Both the position numbers and the translations under genes were made by a program. From the NCBI RefSeq assembly GCF_900089585.1, contig NZ_FLRH01000003.1:4354501-4418500 (forward strand): a stretch of DNA of 64,000 bases, given 5' to 3'. The notes beneath the pieces were generated by a model, which was not told the DNA's origin, ran no database searches, and saw only the letters and a list, made by a program, of their open reading frames with translations. Positions 16,018 through 24,723 of this stretch are shown in pieces (position 1 is the stretch's first letter; each line of letters starts with the position of its first letter). This stretch comes from Micromonospora sediminicola. Lineage in GTDB: Bacteria; Actinomycetota; Actinomycetes; Mycobacteriales; Micromonosporaceae.

Positions 16018-16032
16018 AAACCCTATAGGTTT
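16018..16032. promoter_or_regulatory. AAACC-N5-GGTTT inverted repeat upstream of cysteine dioxygenase
   Basis: AAACCCTATAGGTTT stands out as AT-rich in GC-rich surroundings. It is followed at once by AGTAGGTTATA, which repeats the AGGTT half. It lies 55 bases before the cysteine dioxygenase start and is likely a promoter/operator. The regulator is unknown. Confidence 0.5.
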
Positions 16033-16085
16033 AGTAGGTTATACCACATGCTGGGACACCGGATGCCCGCCCGGGCCCGGCCGCC

Positions 16086-16463
16086 TCAGCGCAGCACGGG
16101 CGGATCCACCCGGTAGCCCGGCACCGAGGGCCAACGCACGGTGAGCACTGTCGACTCGCGCTCGGCGTACCACGAGTGGTCCACGCCCCGCCCCCACACC
16201 ACGTAGTCGCCCGGCGTGCGCAGCACCACCGTGCGGTCCGGCAGCTCGATGCGGAACGCGCCGCTGACCAGCACCAGCAGTGCGGTACGCCGCTCGCCGG
16301 TGGCCCACCGGGACCGGGTCTCCCCCGCCGGGTGCACGCCCCACTTCACCTCGACCTCGGTGCTGTGCCGGACGTCGCCCACCGGCTTGAAGTGGCCCAG
16401 CAGCCAGCCCGCGTCGGTCGCGCCGTCGCGCGCCGCGTTGCCCACGTACACCCGATCGTCCAT
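16086..16463 (-). CDS. small cupin-domain protein, signal peptidase-I-like sensor type
   Basis: 125 residues; GGGAGG precedes ATG 16463. Single cupin fold: VEVKWGVHPAGETRSRW, LLVLVSGAFRIELPD, VVLRTPGDYVVWGRGVDHSWYAERESTVLTVRWPS. The first cupin motif has W-G-V-H-P-A-G-E and the second has D-H-S-W, so a metal site with His and Glu is possible. No enzyme activity can be assigned; relatives are often annotated just as cupins. It is read divergently from the ankyrin gene across a region with a duplicated 42-bp segment. Confidence 0.75.
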   Translation of the reverse strand: MDDRVYVGNAARDGATDAGWLLGHFKPVGDVRHSTEVEVKWGVHPAGETRSRWATGERRTALLVLVSGAFRIELPDRTVVLRTPGDYVVWGRGVDHSWYAERESTVLTVRWPSVPGYRVDPPVLR

Positions 16464-16476
16464 GCCCGCCTCCCGT

Positions 16477-16561
16477 GCCCGGCCGGGCAAGCTACCGGCC
16501 GGGCCCCGCCCCGACGCTCGCCCGGCTGGGCAAGCTACCAGGCGGGACCGGCCGCGACGCC
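16477..16561. repeat. two imperfect 42-bp direct repeats in a divergent promoter
   Basis: Units 16477-16518 and 16520-16561 share GCCCGGC, GGGCAAGCTACC and a CGACGC end. They fill the 111-bp space between the divergent cupin and ankyrin genes and may be duplicated operator DNA. Confidence 0.6.
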
Positions 16562-16574
16562 ATAACCTGGGCGG

Positions 16575-16964
16575 GTGCCCGACGAACTGGACGCCGAGAC
16601 CGTCGCCTTCGCCCACCGGATGTTCGACCTGGCCCGGGCCGGGGCGACCGAGGAACTGGCGGCCAACGTGGACGCGGGGCTGCCGGTCAACCTCACCAAC
16701 GCCAAGGGCGACACCCTGCTGATCCTCGCCGCCTACCATGCCCACCCGGAGACCGTGGCCGCGCTGCTCGCCCGCGGCGCCGACCCGGCCCGGGCCAACG
16801 ACCGCGGGCAGACCGCGCTGGCCGCGGCGGTGTTCCGGCAGAACGCGGCGGCGGTCCGGGCACTGCTCGACGCCGGCGCCGACCCGGACCACGGTGGCCC
16901 GTCGGCGGTCGAGACCGCCCAGTTCTTCGAGCTGCCGGAGATGCTGGCGCTGCTCGGCCGCTGA
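16575..16964 (+). CDS. ankyrin-repeat protein
   Basis: 129 residues, GTG start. Three to four ankyrin repeats are visible: AGLPVNLTNAKGDTLLILAAYHAHPETVAALLARGAD, then PARANDRGQTALAAAVFRQNAAAVRALLDAGAD and a last partial unit ending MLALLG. These form a protein-binding solenoid; no catalytic domain is attached. Small single-domain ankyrin proteins of this size are common in actinobacteria, but the partner is unknown. The DUF3500 gene follows after 45 bases on the same strand. Confidence 0.87.
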   Translation: MPDELDAETVAFAHRMFDLARAGATEELAANVDAGLPVNLTNAKGDTLLILAAYHAHPETVAALLARGADPARANDRGQTALAAAVFRQNAAAVRALLDAGADPDHGGPSAVETAQFFELPEMLALLGR

Positions 16965-17009
16965 CGCCACCGACCCGCACCCGGCCACGCGGGACGGTAT
17001 ACAGGGGCG

Positions 17010-17990
17010 GTGGAGGATCCCGTAACCGAGCAGATGCGCGCGGCGGCCGTGGCGCTGCTGGCCGCGCTCGACGAGCCGGCCCGCCGGCGCGCCCGGCACG
17101 ACTTCGACGACGACCAGGCCCGACGGTGGCTGGAGTACCGGCCCCGGCCCCGCCCCGGCGTCCCCGTCGCCGACCTCGACGTCCCGGCCCGCAAGGCCGC
17201 CCACCGGCTGCTCGCCACCGCGCTCAGCCCCGCCGCGTACGCCCAGGCCATGGCCGTGATGGCCCTCGAAGAGGTGCTGGACCGGGCGGAGGGGTGGCGG
17301 CGCGGGCGGCACAGCGGCGACTACTGGGTGGCGGTCTTCGGCGACCCGGCGCGCGACGACCGCTGGGCGTGGCGGTTCGAGGGGCACCACCTGTCGGTGA
17401 GCATGACCGTCGCCGACGACCAGGTCTCCCCCGCTCCGGTCTTCCTCGGCGCCAATCCGGCCACCGTCCGGCACGCCGGCCGCCCGGTCTCCCGGCCCCT
17501 GGGCCCGGAGGAGGACCTGGCCCGCGAACTGCTCGACGTGCTCGGCCCCGGCGGGCGGGCCGCCGCGGTGATCGCCGAGGAGGCGCCGGCCGACATCATC
17601 AGCGCCACCCGGGCCACCGCGCCCGGTCGACTCGACCCGCTCGGCGTGCCCCGGGGACGGCTCGGCCCGACCGGACGGGCGCTGCTCGACCGGTTGGTCG
17701 CGCTCTACCTGGACCGGCTCCCCCCGGAGCTGGCCGCGCGCGAGGCGGACCGGCTGCACGGCGGCGAACTGCACTTCGCCTGGGCCGGCGCGGTCGAGCC
17801 GGGCCGGCGGCACTACTACCGGGTGCAGGGCGACGACCTGCTGATCGAGTACGACAACACCACCGACGACGGCAATCACGCGCACACGGTGCTGCGCCGA
17901 CCGGCCGGCGACTTCGGTGCGGACGTGCTGGCCGCGCACCACGCGGCCGCGCACCGGGCCGGGCCGGTCAGGGGCGACGTGCCTCGATGA
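17010..17990 (+). CDS. DUF3500 family protein
   Basis: 326 residues, GTG start. Family features are an N-terminal helical part, a central SGDYWVAVFGDP and RWAWRFEGHHLSVSMTV segment, VFLGANPA, then a C-terminal LHFAWAGAVEPGRRHYYRVQGDDLLIEYDNT and NHAHTVLRRPAGDFG. No signal peptide is obvious. DUF3500 proteins have no proven function; the His-rich GHHLS and HAH motifs suggest a metal or nucleotide site. The 3' end overlaps the convergent methyltransferase gene by 23 bases. Confidence 0.85.
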   Translation: MEDPVTEQMRAAAVALLAALDEPARRRARHDFDDDQARRWLEYRPRPRPGVPVADLDVPARKAAHRLLATALSPAAYAQAMAVMALEEVLDRAEGWRRGRHSGDYWVAVFGDPARDDRWAWRFEGHHLSVSMTVADDQVSPAPVFLGANPATVRHAGRPVSRPLGPEEDLARELLDVLGPGGRAAAVIAEEAPADIISATRATAPGRLDPLGVPRGRLGPTGRALLDRLVALYLDRLPPELAAREADRLHGGELHFAWAGAVEPGRRHYYRVQGDDLLIEYDNTTDDGNHAHTVLRRPAGDFGADVLAAHHAAAHRAGPVRGDVPR

Positions 17991-18726
17991 GGAACCGCCG
18001 GGCGTGGGCGACGAACGGGCCCTCGGCGCGGATCCGCTCGTCCAGCCGGCGCAGCTGGGCCCGGTAGCGGTCGACCGTGAAGCCGGGCACCGTCCAGACC
18101 ACCTTGCGCAGGAACCAGACCACCGCGCCGATGTCGTGGAAGACGGTACGCAGCGTCGCCTCGCGCAGGTCCACCACGGTCAGCCCGGCGGCCCGCGCGT
18201 CGGCCACCGCCGCCTGCGGGTGGCGGTGCTCCGGCGGCGGCAGCGGCCCGAGGATCGCCTCGCTGAGTTCCCGGACCGTGCCGGGGCCGATCTGCTGGGA
18301 CAGGTAGGCGCCGCCCGGGCGCAGCACCCGGGCCACCTCGTCCCACCAGGTGTGCACCGGGTGCCGACTGACCACCAGGTCGAACGCGGCGTCGCGGAAC
18401 GGCAGCGGCGGCCGGTCGGCCACCCGCACCACGGACGCGCCGAGCGGGCGCAGGTTGCGCCGCGCGACCGGAACGTTCGGCGGCCAGGCCTCGGTGGCGA
18501 CCAGCAGCGGTGGCGGCTTCGGCGCCTCGGCCAGCACCTCACCGCCCCCGGTGTCGATGTCCAGGGCGGCCCCGACGGTCGCCAGCCGTTGCCCGACGAG
18601 GCGGGCGTAGCCCCACGGTGGGCGCTCCTCGGTCGCCCGCCCGGCCAGCCAGGAGAAGCCCCACCCCTCGACGGGCGTGGCGCCGGCCTCGGCAACCAGC
18701 TCGTCGAACCCGCGATCGGTGACCAT
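17968..18726 (-). CDS. class I SAM-dependent methyltransferase
   Basis: 252 residues from ATG 18726. SAM-binding motif I is ALDIDTGGGEVLAE with the acidic motif II in LLVATEAWPPN. Motif III/IV is LPFRDAAFDLVVSRHPVHTWWDEVARVLRPGGAYLSQQ, typical of Methyltransf_11/25. Substrate unknown. No good ribosome site is visible. A longer in-frame version reaching the palindrome at 18906 would add a Pro/Ala-rich tail built of nine-residue repeats; the shorter start is preferred because the family homology begins there. Confidence 0.85.
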   Translation of the reverse strand: MVTDRGFDELVAEAGATPVEGWGFSWLAGRATEERPPWGYARLVGQRLATVGAALDIDTGGGEVLAEAPKPPPLLVATEAWPPNVPVARRNLRPLGASVVRVADRPPLPFRDAAFDLVVSRHPVHTWWDEVARVLRPGGAYLSQQIGPGTVRELSEAILGPLPPPEHRHPQAAVADARAAGLTVVDLREATLRTVFHDIGAVVWFLRKVVWTVPGFTVDRYRAQLRRLDERIRAEGPFVAHARRFLIEARRP

Positions 18727-18798
18727 GGGCCGAGCGTGCCGCCGGACGGCGGCCGACGGCAACGCGATTTCCGTGCCCGGGCTCGGCCGCGCGCCGCC

Positions 18799-18852
18799 GG
18801 CCGGCGGGGGCGGGCGAGCGTCAGCGGCCGGTGGGAGCGGGCGCGCGTCACC
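18799..18852. repeat. two 27-bp tandem repeats plus a partial third
   Basis: Units 18799-18825 and 18826-18852 start GGCCGG and share the GAGCGGGC-type core and GCGTCA end; a decayed third copy follows from 18853. They lie upstream of the methyltransferase gene in the 281-bp region 18727-19007. Confidence 0.6.
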
Positions 18853-18905
18853 GGCCGGTTGGGGGGGGCGGACGGCTCGGCGGAGTGACCTGCCCGGAGC
18901 GCGAC

Positions 18906-18939
18906 ATGCCTCCTGGTCATAACTATGACCAGGAGGCAT
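18906..18939. promoter_or_regulatory. perfect 16-bp inverted repeat, likely operator
   Basis: Arms ATGCCTCCTGGTCATA and its exact reverse complement are separated by only AC. A two-base spacer cannot form a normal RNA hairpin loop, so a dimeric repressor site is more likely than a terminator. It lies 180 bp upstream of the methyltransferase start and 69 bp past the DUF2231 stop. Confidence 0.65.
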
Positions 18940-19007
18940 ATCGGTCTGCCCTTGCCTGCCCCGCCCGCGGCGACGCGCCCGGCGCCCCACCGGGACGCGG
19001 CGGACGG

Positions 19008-19514
19008 TCAGAACGGTCGGGGTCGGGCGATCTCGACGGTCGCTCCGGGAACACCGTCGAAGGTCTCCCACCCGGCCGGCTCGGCGGCGCGGCCCCGGTC
19101 GGACTGCTGGATCAGCCGCGCGCCCAGGCCCACGCCGACCGCGCCCACGGCCAGCGCGACCAGCTCGGTCGCGAGCTGCCCGCCGGTCGCGCCCCGCTGC
19201 GGCGCGTGCGCCCGGATCAGGCAGGTGAGCAGGAACAGCGCCGCCATCACGGCGTTGACCAGGTTGAACGTGACGGCGGTCCGGTTCGCGCGACCGATCC
19301 GCACGTCCCACAGGTCGACGAGCCCGGCGACCGTGGCGAGCCCGGCCGTGACCAGCGCGGCCACCGCCGTCCAGTAGCCCACCTCGCCGAGGAAGGCCGG
19401 GCCGCCGGCGACGTCCGCCAGGTCGAACACGGCGGCGCTGACGAAGAGCCCGAACGGGAACGTCACCAGCATCGGTTGGATGGGGTGCCCCTGCACCCTC
19501 AGTCGGCTCTCCAT
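19008..19514 (-). CDS. DUF2231 four-helix membrane protein
   Basis: 168 residues; GGGAGGACGCG precedes ATG 19514. It has the typical N-terminal motif GHPIQPMLVTFPFGLFVSAAVFDLAD of the DUF2231 family, followed by three more hydrophobic spans (about 47-70, 80-103 and 115-138) and a hydrophilic tail. Conserved GHP and TFPFG elements suggest a heme or quinone-linked membrane protein by analogy with relatives; the function is unproven. The GAF-ANTAR gene lies 76 bases upstream. Confidence 0.87.
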   Translation of the reverse strand: MESRLRVQGHPIQPMLVTFPFGLFVSAAVFDLADVAGGPAFLGEVGYWTAVAALVTAGLATVAGLVDLWDVRIGRANRTAVTFNLVNAVMAALFLLTCLIRAHAPQRGATGGQLATELVALAVGAVGVGLGARLIQQSDRGRAAEPAGWETFDGVPGATVEIARPRPF

Positions 19515-19590
19515 CGCGTCCTCCCCAGGTCGGCGCAGTTCACCAGTCCAGGGTGCTACCCGACGCCCTCGGGAGCGAAACGACTGTCGT

Positions 19591-20319
19591 TCAGTTGTCG
19601 CGGGGCCGGGAGACGGTGAGTACGAGCCGCTCGGCCACCTCACGCAGCGGAATGTCCAACGAGGAGGCGGCGCTGCGGAGCACGTCCAGCGCCTCCGGGG
19701 CGGGGCAGCCGCGCTGCGTCATGATCACGCCGACGGCCTGCCCGATCACTCCCTCGGCCAGCAGCGCGCCGTCGAGCTGACCGGCCCGGGCGGTGGCCCG
19801 TTCCCGGTCCCGCACGGCGGCCAGCAGCAGACCGGCGTGCTCGGCGAGCAGCATCGCGGTGAGCTGGTGCCGGGGGGTGAGCGTCCCGGGCGAGTCGGCG
19901 TACAGGTTGATCGCGCCGATCACCTGCTCGTCGACGTCGACCGGGGCGGAGATCACGCCGTGCACGCCGAGCGCGTCGGCCCGCGCGCACCAGGCCGGCC
20001 AGCGCTCCTCCCCGGTCAGCTCGGCCGCGATGATCATCTCGCGTCGGCGCACCGCGGTCAGGGCCGGCGTGTCCGGGCCGTGCCGCAGGTCGTCCAGCTC
20101 GCCCCGGCGCGGGTCGGAGGCGGCCACCCCGGCCGGCTCCCCGGCACGCAGCGCGGTGAAACCGCAGCTGTCGACGCCGGGCACGGCGTCGCGGGCGATC
20201 CGCACCAGGCGGTCCAGCGCCTCGTCGAAGTCGGCGACGGCGATCAGGCCGGCGGTCAGCTCACGCAGCAGCGCGGCGGTCTCCAGCACACCCAGGTTGT
20301 CGGTCATGGCGTGGCGCAT
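19591..20319 (-). CDS. GAF-ANTAR transcription antitermination regulator
   Basis: About 242 residues. A GAF domain covers roughly residues 20-165 (AAELTGEERWPAWCARADALGVHGVISAPVDV and VIGAINLYADSPGTLTP). An ANTAR RNA-binding domain covers the last 60 (LLAEGVIGQAVGVIMTQRGCPAPEALDVLRSA). ANTAR proteins bind tandem hairpins in nascent mRNA and prevent termination; GAF supplies a signal input. No kinase domain is present. Start choice is uncertain: ATG 20319, ATG 20307 and upstream GTG codons are all in frame. An SD-like GGTGA lies before 20319. Confidence 0.88.
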   Translation of the reverse strand: MRHAMTDNLGVLETAALLRELTAGLIAVADFDEALDRLVRIARDAVPGVDSCGFTALRAGEPAGVAASDPRRGELDDLRHGPDTPALTAVRRREMIIAAELTGEERWPAWCARADALGVHGVISAPVDVDEQVIGAINLYADSPGTLTPRHQLTAMLLAEHAGLLLAAVRDRERATARAGQLDGALLAEGVIGQAVGVIMTQRGCPAPEALDVLRSAASSLDIPLREVAERLVLTVSRPRDN

Positions 20320-20469
20320 CTCGAGGTTCACCGGGCCACGGCCCCCACCGCCCCCGCGTCCGTCCACGCGGTGTCCCCGTCCGGCGCCGTTGCCTGGTCC
20401 ATGTCCGTCCTCTCTTTGGCCGAGCCTCGGCCTACTACCCTCGCAGACCGGGATCGAAACCGCGCAAAA

Positions 20470-20505
20470 GGGCCTCTTCCGGCGCGTACCGGCCGGAGGG
20501 GGCCC
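20470..20505 (-). terminator. rho-independent-like terminator of secA2
   Basis: Fourteen-base arms at 20470-20483 and 20492-20505, complementary apart from two G-T pairs, with an eight-base loop. On the minus strand the hairpin is followed by CTTTTG. It starts 10 bases past the secA2 stop codon. Confidence 0.75.
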
Positions 20506-20515
20506 CGAGCGTGGG

Positions 20516-22810
20516 TCAGCGGGACCCGGAGATGAGGCGCCGGCCCACCGACGCGATCAGCCGGTCCAACTCCGAGCCGAACGGGTTGTCGTGCACCAGG
20601 TAGGTCCAGGTCGCGCTCGGCCGCACCAGCTTCGACGCGTCCGGCTCCCAGCCCTCGTCGAACTCCGTCTCCTCGAACGTGGCGACGGTCCGCGTCTCGA
20701 TCTCGGGGACCAGGGCGTTGAACGCCGGCACCGCGCTGCGGTGGAACTCGTCCAGCGGGTCCAGGCGACCCAGCGCCCGCAGGTGCACCCCCTCCCGCAC
20801 CTCGGACAGCTCGGCCAGGTGCTCGGCCCAGAGCCGGTCGAGGTGGTAGAGGGCGATCTTGCGGGCCACGTCGGCGAGCAGGTCCTCGTCCATCTCGCCG
20901 GCCTTCTCCGGCACCCGCTCCAGCAACATCAACGCGGCGATGTCACTGGTCAGCAGGCGCTCCCGGCGCTCGGCCAGGGCCTTGCGCTGCTGCTCGATCA
21001 CCTGGCTGTAGCGCCAGGTGTTGCGGTGGATCTCGTGGTTGACGCCCTCGGCCACCCGCTGGGCGTGCTCGACCGCGTAGTCGACCTGCGGGTCCGTGAC
21101 CAGGCCGTCGGCGTTCATCCGGGGCGACGCCGGGACGGTGTCGCCGGCGTGCCGCACGACCAGGTCGTCCTCCAGGCTGACGAAGAAGACCGACCCGCCC
21201 GGGTCGCCCTGCCGGCCGGCCCGGCCGCGCAGCTGGTCGTCGACCCGGCGGCTGTCGTGCCGGCCACTGCCGATCACGTAGAGGCCGCCCAGCTCGGCCA
21301 CCAGGTCGCGGTCGGTCTGGTCGCTGCCGCCGAGCCGGATGTCCACGCCCCGCCCGGCCATCTGGGTCGAGACCGTCACCGCGCCGTGGGCGCCGGCCTC
21401 GGCGATGATGCCGGCCTCCTCGTCGTCGTTCTTGGCGTTGAGCACCACGCACGGGACCCCGGCGGCGTTCAGCGCGGCGGCCAGCCCCTCGGACTCCTTG
21501 ACGTCGAGCGTGCCGACCAGCACCGGCCGCCCCGCCTGGTGGCAGCGGGTGATCTCGTCGACCAGTGCCTCCTCCTTCTCGGCGCGGGTGGCGTAGATCC
21601 GGTCCGACTCGTCCTCGCGCACGCAGGGGGTGTTCGGCGGGATCACCGCCACCTCGAGGCCGAAGAACTCGCGGAGCTGGTCGCCGACGAGCACCGCGGT
21701 CGCGGTCATCCCGCAGACCGTCGGGTAGAGCGCGATGTACGCCTGCACGGTGACCGTGCCCAGCACCTCGCCCTCGGCCGTGGCGTCCAACCCCTCCTTC
21801 GCCTCGACCGCCGCCTGCAGCCCGTCCGGCCAGCGGCGGCGCTGGGCGACCCGCCCGCGCATCTCGTCGATCAGCTCGACCGAGTCGTCCCGGACGATGT
21901 AGTCGACGTCGCGGTGCAGCAGGGCGTGCGCGTGCAGCGCCACGTTCACCGCGGAGAGCTGCCCGACGTGCTCCTCGTCGTACAGGTCAATGCCGCCGAG
22001 CTTGGCCTCGACGGTGGCCAGGCCGACCGAGGTGAAGGCGACGCTGCGGCCGTCCTCGGCGACCGTGTAGTGCTTGCCCTTGCGCAGGCCCCGCACCAGC
22101 GCGGCGGCGGCGTGCACCGGGTCCTGCTCGCCGGGGACCGCGCCGGCGAGCACCATCGGCACCCGGGCCTCGTCGATCAGGATCGAGTCGGCCTCGTCGA
22201 CGATCGCGGTCTTCAGCGGCGGCTGCACCCGGTCGGCCAGGTCGGTGGCGAGCTGGTCGCGCAGGTAGTCGAAGCCGGCCTCGCTGACCGAGACGTAGGT
22301 GACGTCGCAGGCGTACGCGGCGCGCCGCTCCTGCGGGGTGGACGCCTCGTTGACCCACCCGACGGTGAGGCCGAGCAGGGTGTAGACCGGCTCCATCCAC
22401 TCGGCGTCGCGGCGGGCCAGGTAGTCGTTGACGGTGAGCACGTGCACCGGGCCGTTGCCCAGCCGGACGTGCCCGTACGCGGCGACGGTGGCGGTCAGCG
22501 TCTTGCCCTCACCGGTGGCCATCTCGGCGACCTTGCCGGACAGCAGCGCCATGGCGCCGAGCAGCTGCACGTCGTACGGGCGCTGGTCGAGCCCGCGCCG
22601 GGCCGCCTCACGGCCGATCGCGCAGATCTCCTCGTACTTCTCGGCCTGCCCGGCCGCCTCGGTCAGCTCGGCGTCGGAGAGCTGCTCCAGCTCGGCCTCG
22701 CGGGCCTCGATCGCCGGCAGCAGCTTCTCCAGCGGCGCCAGGTCGACAGTCGTCCCGGGGCGCTGGAGGAACCGGCGGAACCTGGTCTTCAACCGTTGCG
22801 ACACACCCAT
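20516..22810 (-). CDS. secA2: accessory preprotein translocase ATPase SecA2
   Basis: 764 residues from ATG 22810 (a TTG at 22819 is possible). It drives export through SecYEG for a subset of proteins. Visible: QLLGAMALLSGKVAEMATGEGKT with Walker A ATGEGKT, the DEAD-box IVDEADSILIDEARVP, the preprotein-binding region, VLVGTLDVKESEGLAAAL, and the second nucleotide domain TQMAGRGVDIRLGG and DDQLRGRAGRQGDPG. It is shorter than housekeeping SecA (about 900-970 residues) and lacks the C-terminal zinc-binding linker, as SecA2 proteins do. It stands alone with its own terminator; a 111-bp gap separates it from the ABC gene upstream. Confidence 0.93.
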   Translation of the reverse strand: MGVSQRLKTRFRRFLQRPGTTVDLAPLEKLLPAIEAREAELEQLSDAELTEAAGQAEKYEEICAIGREAARRGLDQRPYDVQLLGAMALLSGKVAEMATGEGKTLTATVAAYGHVRLGNGPVHVLTVNDYLARRDAEWMEPVYTLLGLTVGWVNEASTPQERRAAYACDVTYVSVSEAGFDYLRDQLATDLADRVQPPLKTAIVDEADSILIDEARVPMVLAGAVPGEQDPVHAAAALVRGLRKGKHYTVAEDGRSVAFTSVGLATVEAKLGGIDLYDEEHVGQLSAVNVALHAHALLHRDVDYIVRDDSVELIDEMRGRVAQRRRWPDGLQAAVEAKEGLDATAEGEVLGTVTVQAYIALYPTVCGMTATAVLVGDQLREFFGLEVAVIPPNTPCVREDESDRIYATRAEKEEALVDEITRCHQAGRPVLVGTLDVKESEGLAAALNAAGVPCVVLNAKNDDEEAGIIAEAGAHGAVTVSTQMAGRGVDIRLGGSDQTDRDLVAELGGLYVIGSGRHDSRRVDDQLRGRAGRQGDPGGSVFFVSLEDDLVVRHAGDTVPASPRMNADGLVTDPQVDYAVEHAQRVAEGVNHEIHRNTWRYSQVIEQQRKALAERRERLLTSDIAALMLLERVPEKAGEMDEDLLADVARKIALYHLDRLWAEHLAELSEVREGVHLRALGRLDPLDEFHRSAVPAFNALVPEIETRTVATFEETEFDEGWEPDASKLVRPSATWTYLVHDNPFGSELDRLIASVGRRLISGSR

Positions 22811-22921
22811 GAGCCGCAACGGTACGCGAACCGCAGCCGATTGTGACCCCCGCCCGGCGCCGCCGCCACGCCGTGTCCGGATTTCGGCCGGTCGCCCCAG
22901 GTCAGGCGCGCGATGGGTGGA

Positions 22922-24670
22922 TCAGGCCACGAGAAGCTGGTGGGTGGCCAGCTCCCGGTAGAGCGGGCTGGCGGTGGTCAGCTCGTCGTGCGTGCCGACG
23001 GCCACCACCCGGCCGCCGTCGAGCACCACGATCTGGTCGGCGTCGACCACGGTCGACAGGCGGTGCGCCACGATCAGCAGGGTCCGCCGCACCGCCACCG
23101 CGTCGATCGCCCGGCGCAGCGCCGCCTCGTTGCGCGCGTCGAGATTGCTCGTCGGCTCGTCGAGCAGCAGCACCGGCGGCCCGGCCAGCAGCGCCCGGGC
23201 GATGGCCAGCCGCTGCCGTTCCCCACCGGAGAGCAGCACACCGCCCTCCCCGACCTGGACGTCCAGCCCGTCGGCGGTCCGGTCGGCCAGGTGACCCAGG
23301 TTGACCTCGTCCAGCACGCCGCGCAGCCGGTCGTCGGTGGCGTCGGGCGCGGTGATCAGGAGGTTGTCGCGCAGCGTGCCGGCGAGCACCGGCGCCTCCT
23401 GCTCGACGTAGCCGAGCCGGGCGCGCAGCGCGTCGCGGGGAAGCTCCCGCACGTCCACGCCGTCCAGGCGCACCGCGCCCTCGCCCACCTCGTAGAAGCG
23501 TTCGACGAGCGCCAGCAGGGTGGACTTGCCGGCGCCGGACGGGCCGACGAGCGCGGTGCGGCTGCCGGCGGGCACGGTGAAGCTCACCTCGCGCAGCACC
23601 GGCGGGCCGCCGGGATAGCCGAAACCGACCCGGTCGAACTCGACCCGGGCGGGAACGCCGGCGGTCGGCACGGTCACGGCGGCCGACGGCCGGTCGTCGA
23701 CCCGCTCGTCCGCGACGGTGAGGATCTCCTCGATCCGGGCCAGCGCGCCCAGCCCGCTCTGCAGCTGCGTGTAGGCGTGCACCGCCTGGCCCAGCGGCAG
23801 CACCAGGAAGAACAGGAACATCACGAAGGCGACCAGGTCGCCCACACTGATCGCCCCGGCCGCCACCCGGGCCCCGCCCACGGCCAGCACCAGCAGGAAG
23901 GCGCCCTGCACGGTGACCGTGCTGGCCGGCCCGACCACCGCCTGGGCCCGGGCCACCCGCAGACCGGCGTCGTACGCCGCGGTCGCGCTGGTCACCACGG
24001 TGGCGGTCTCCCGGCCCTCGGCCCGGCTGGCCCGGATGGTCCGCGCCGCGGAGATCGCCCGCTCGACGGCCGAGGTCATCTCCCCGACGCGTTCCTGGGC
24101 GCGGCGGGCCAGGCCCCGCACCCGGCGGGCGACGGTGACCGCGAAGCCCACGCCGACCGCGACCGCGGCCAGCGTCACCCCGAACAGCAGCGGGTCCAGC
24201 AGCAGCATCGCGGTGCCGGCGCCGACCACCATCACCGCGCCGGTGACGGTCTCGAACAGGCCGGACGTGACCACCGCCCGCAGCAGCGTGGTGTCGGCGC
24301 CGACCCGGGACAGCAGGTCACCGGTGCGGCGCCGGTCGTACTCGACGATCGGCAGGCGCAGCAGGTGCCCGGCCAGCCGTCGGCGGACCCCCAGCACGAG
24401 TCCCTCGCCGGTGCGTTGCAGCAGGTAGTCGCGGAGCCCACCGAGCAGCGCGCCGGCCACCACCAGGACGACCAGCGCGACCACCAGCGCGCCGGCCGGC
24501 CGGTCGGCGGTGATCCGGTCCAGCACGGCGCGGGTGAGCAGCGGCTGGGCGAGCGCGGCGGCGGCGCCGGAGAGCGACAACGCGCCCACCGCGACGAGGG
24601 TGCCGCGGTGGGCGCGCAGGTAGGGCAGCAACGCGGCGAGCCCCGGCGTCGGGCCGGCTTCGACGGTCAT
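22922..24670 (-). CDS. ABC exporter, fused transmembrane and nucleotide-binding domains
   Basis: 582 residues from ATG 24670. An N-terminal six-helix type-1 exporter domain (about 15-310) is followed by the ATPase domain (about 335-580): Walker A LVGPSGAGKST, Q-loop YVEQEAPVL, signature LSGGERQRLAIARALL, Walker B VLLLDEPTSNLD and the switch His in LIVAHRLST. It is a half-transporter working as a homodimer, resembling MsbA/LmrA-type lipid or drug exporters. The substrate is not indicated by context. It reads the same way as the downstream secA2 and upstream oxidoreductase genes, but gaps of 111 and 53 bases leave operon status open. Confidence 0.92.
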   Translation of the reverse strand: MTVEAGPTPGLAALLPYLRAHRGTLVAVGALSLSGAAAALAQPLLTRAVLDRITADRPAGALVVALVVLVVAGALLGGLRDYLLQRTGEGLVLGVRRRLAGHLLRLPIVEYDRRRTGDLLSRVGADTTLLRAVVTSGLFETVTGAVMVVGAGTAMLLLDPLLFGVTLAAVAVGVGFAVTVARRVRGLARRAQERVGEMTSAVERAISAARTIRASRAEGRETATVVTSATAAYDAGLRVARAQAVVGPASTVTVQGAFLLVLAVGGARVAAGAISVGDLVAFVMFLFFLVLPLGQAVHAYTQLQSGLGALARIEEILTVADERVDDRPSAAVTVPTAGVPARVEFDRVGFGYPGGPPVLREVSFTVPAGSRTALVGPSGAGKSTLLALVERFYEVGEGAVRLDGVDVRELPRDALRARLGYVEQEAPVLAGTLRDNLLITAPDATDDRLRGVLDEVNLGHLADRTADGLDVQVGEGGVLLSGGERQRLAIARALLAGPPVLLLDEPTSNLDARNEAALRRAIDAVAVRRTLLIVAHRLSTVVDADQIVVLDGGRVVAVGTHDELTTASPLYRELATHQLLVA

Positions 24671-24723
24671 GACCCGAACGGTAGCCGGACGCCGCACCGG
24701 GACGGCCGCGGGCGCACCCGGGG

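Noticed and set aside
19793..22846. 1017-codon open frame on the + strand
   Set aside because: Antisense to SecA2 and the GAF-ANTAR gene; no domain.
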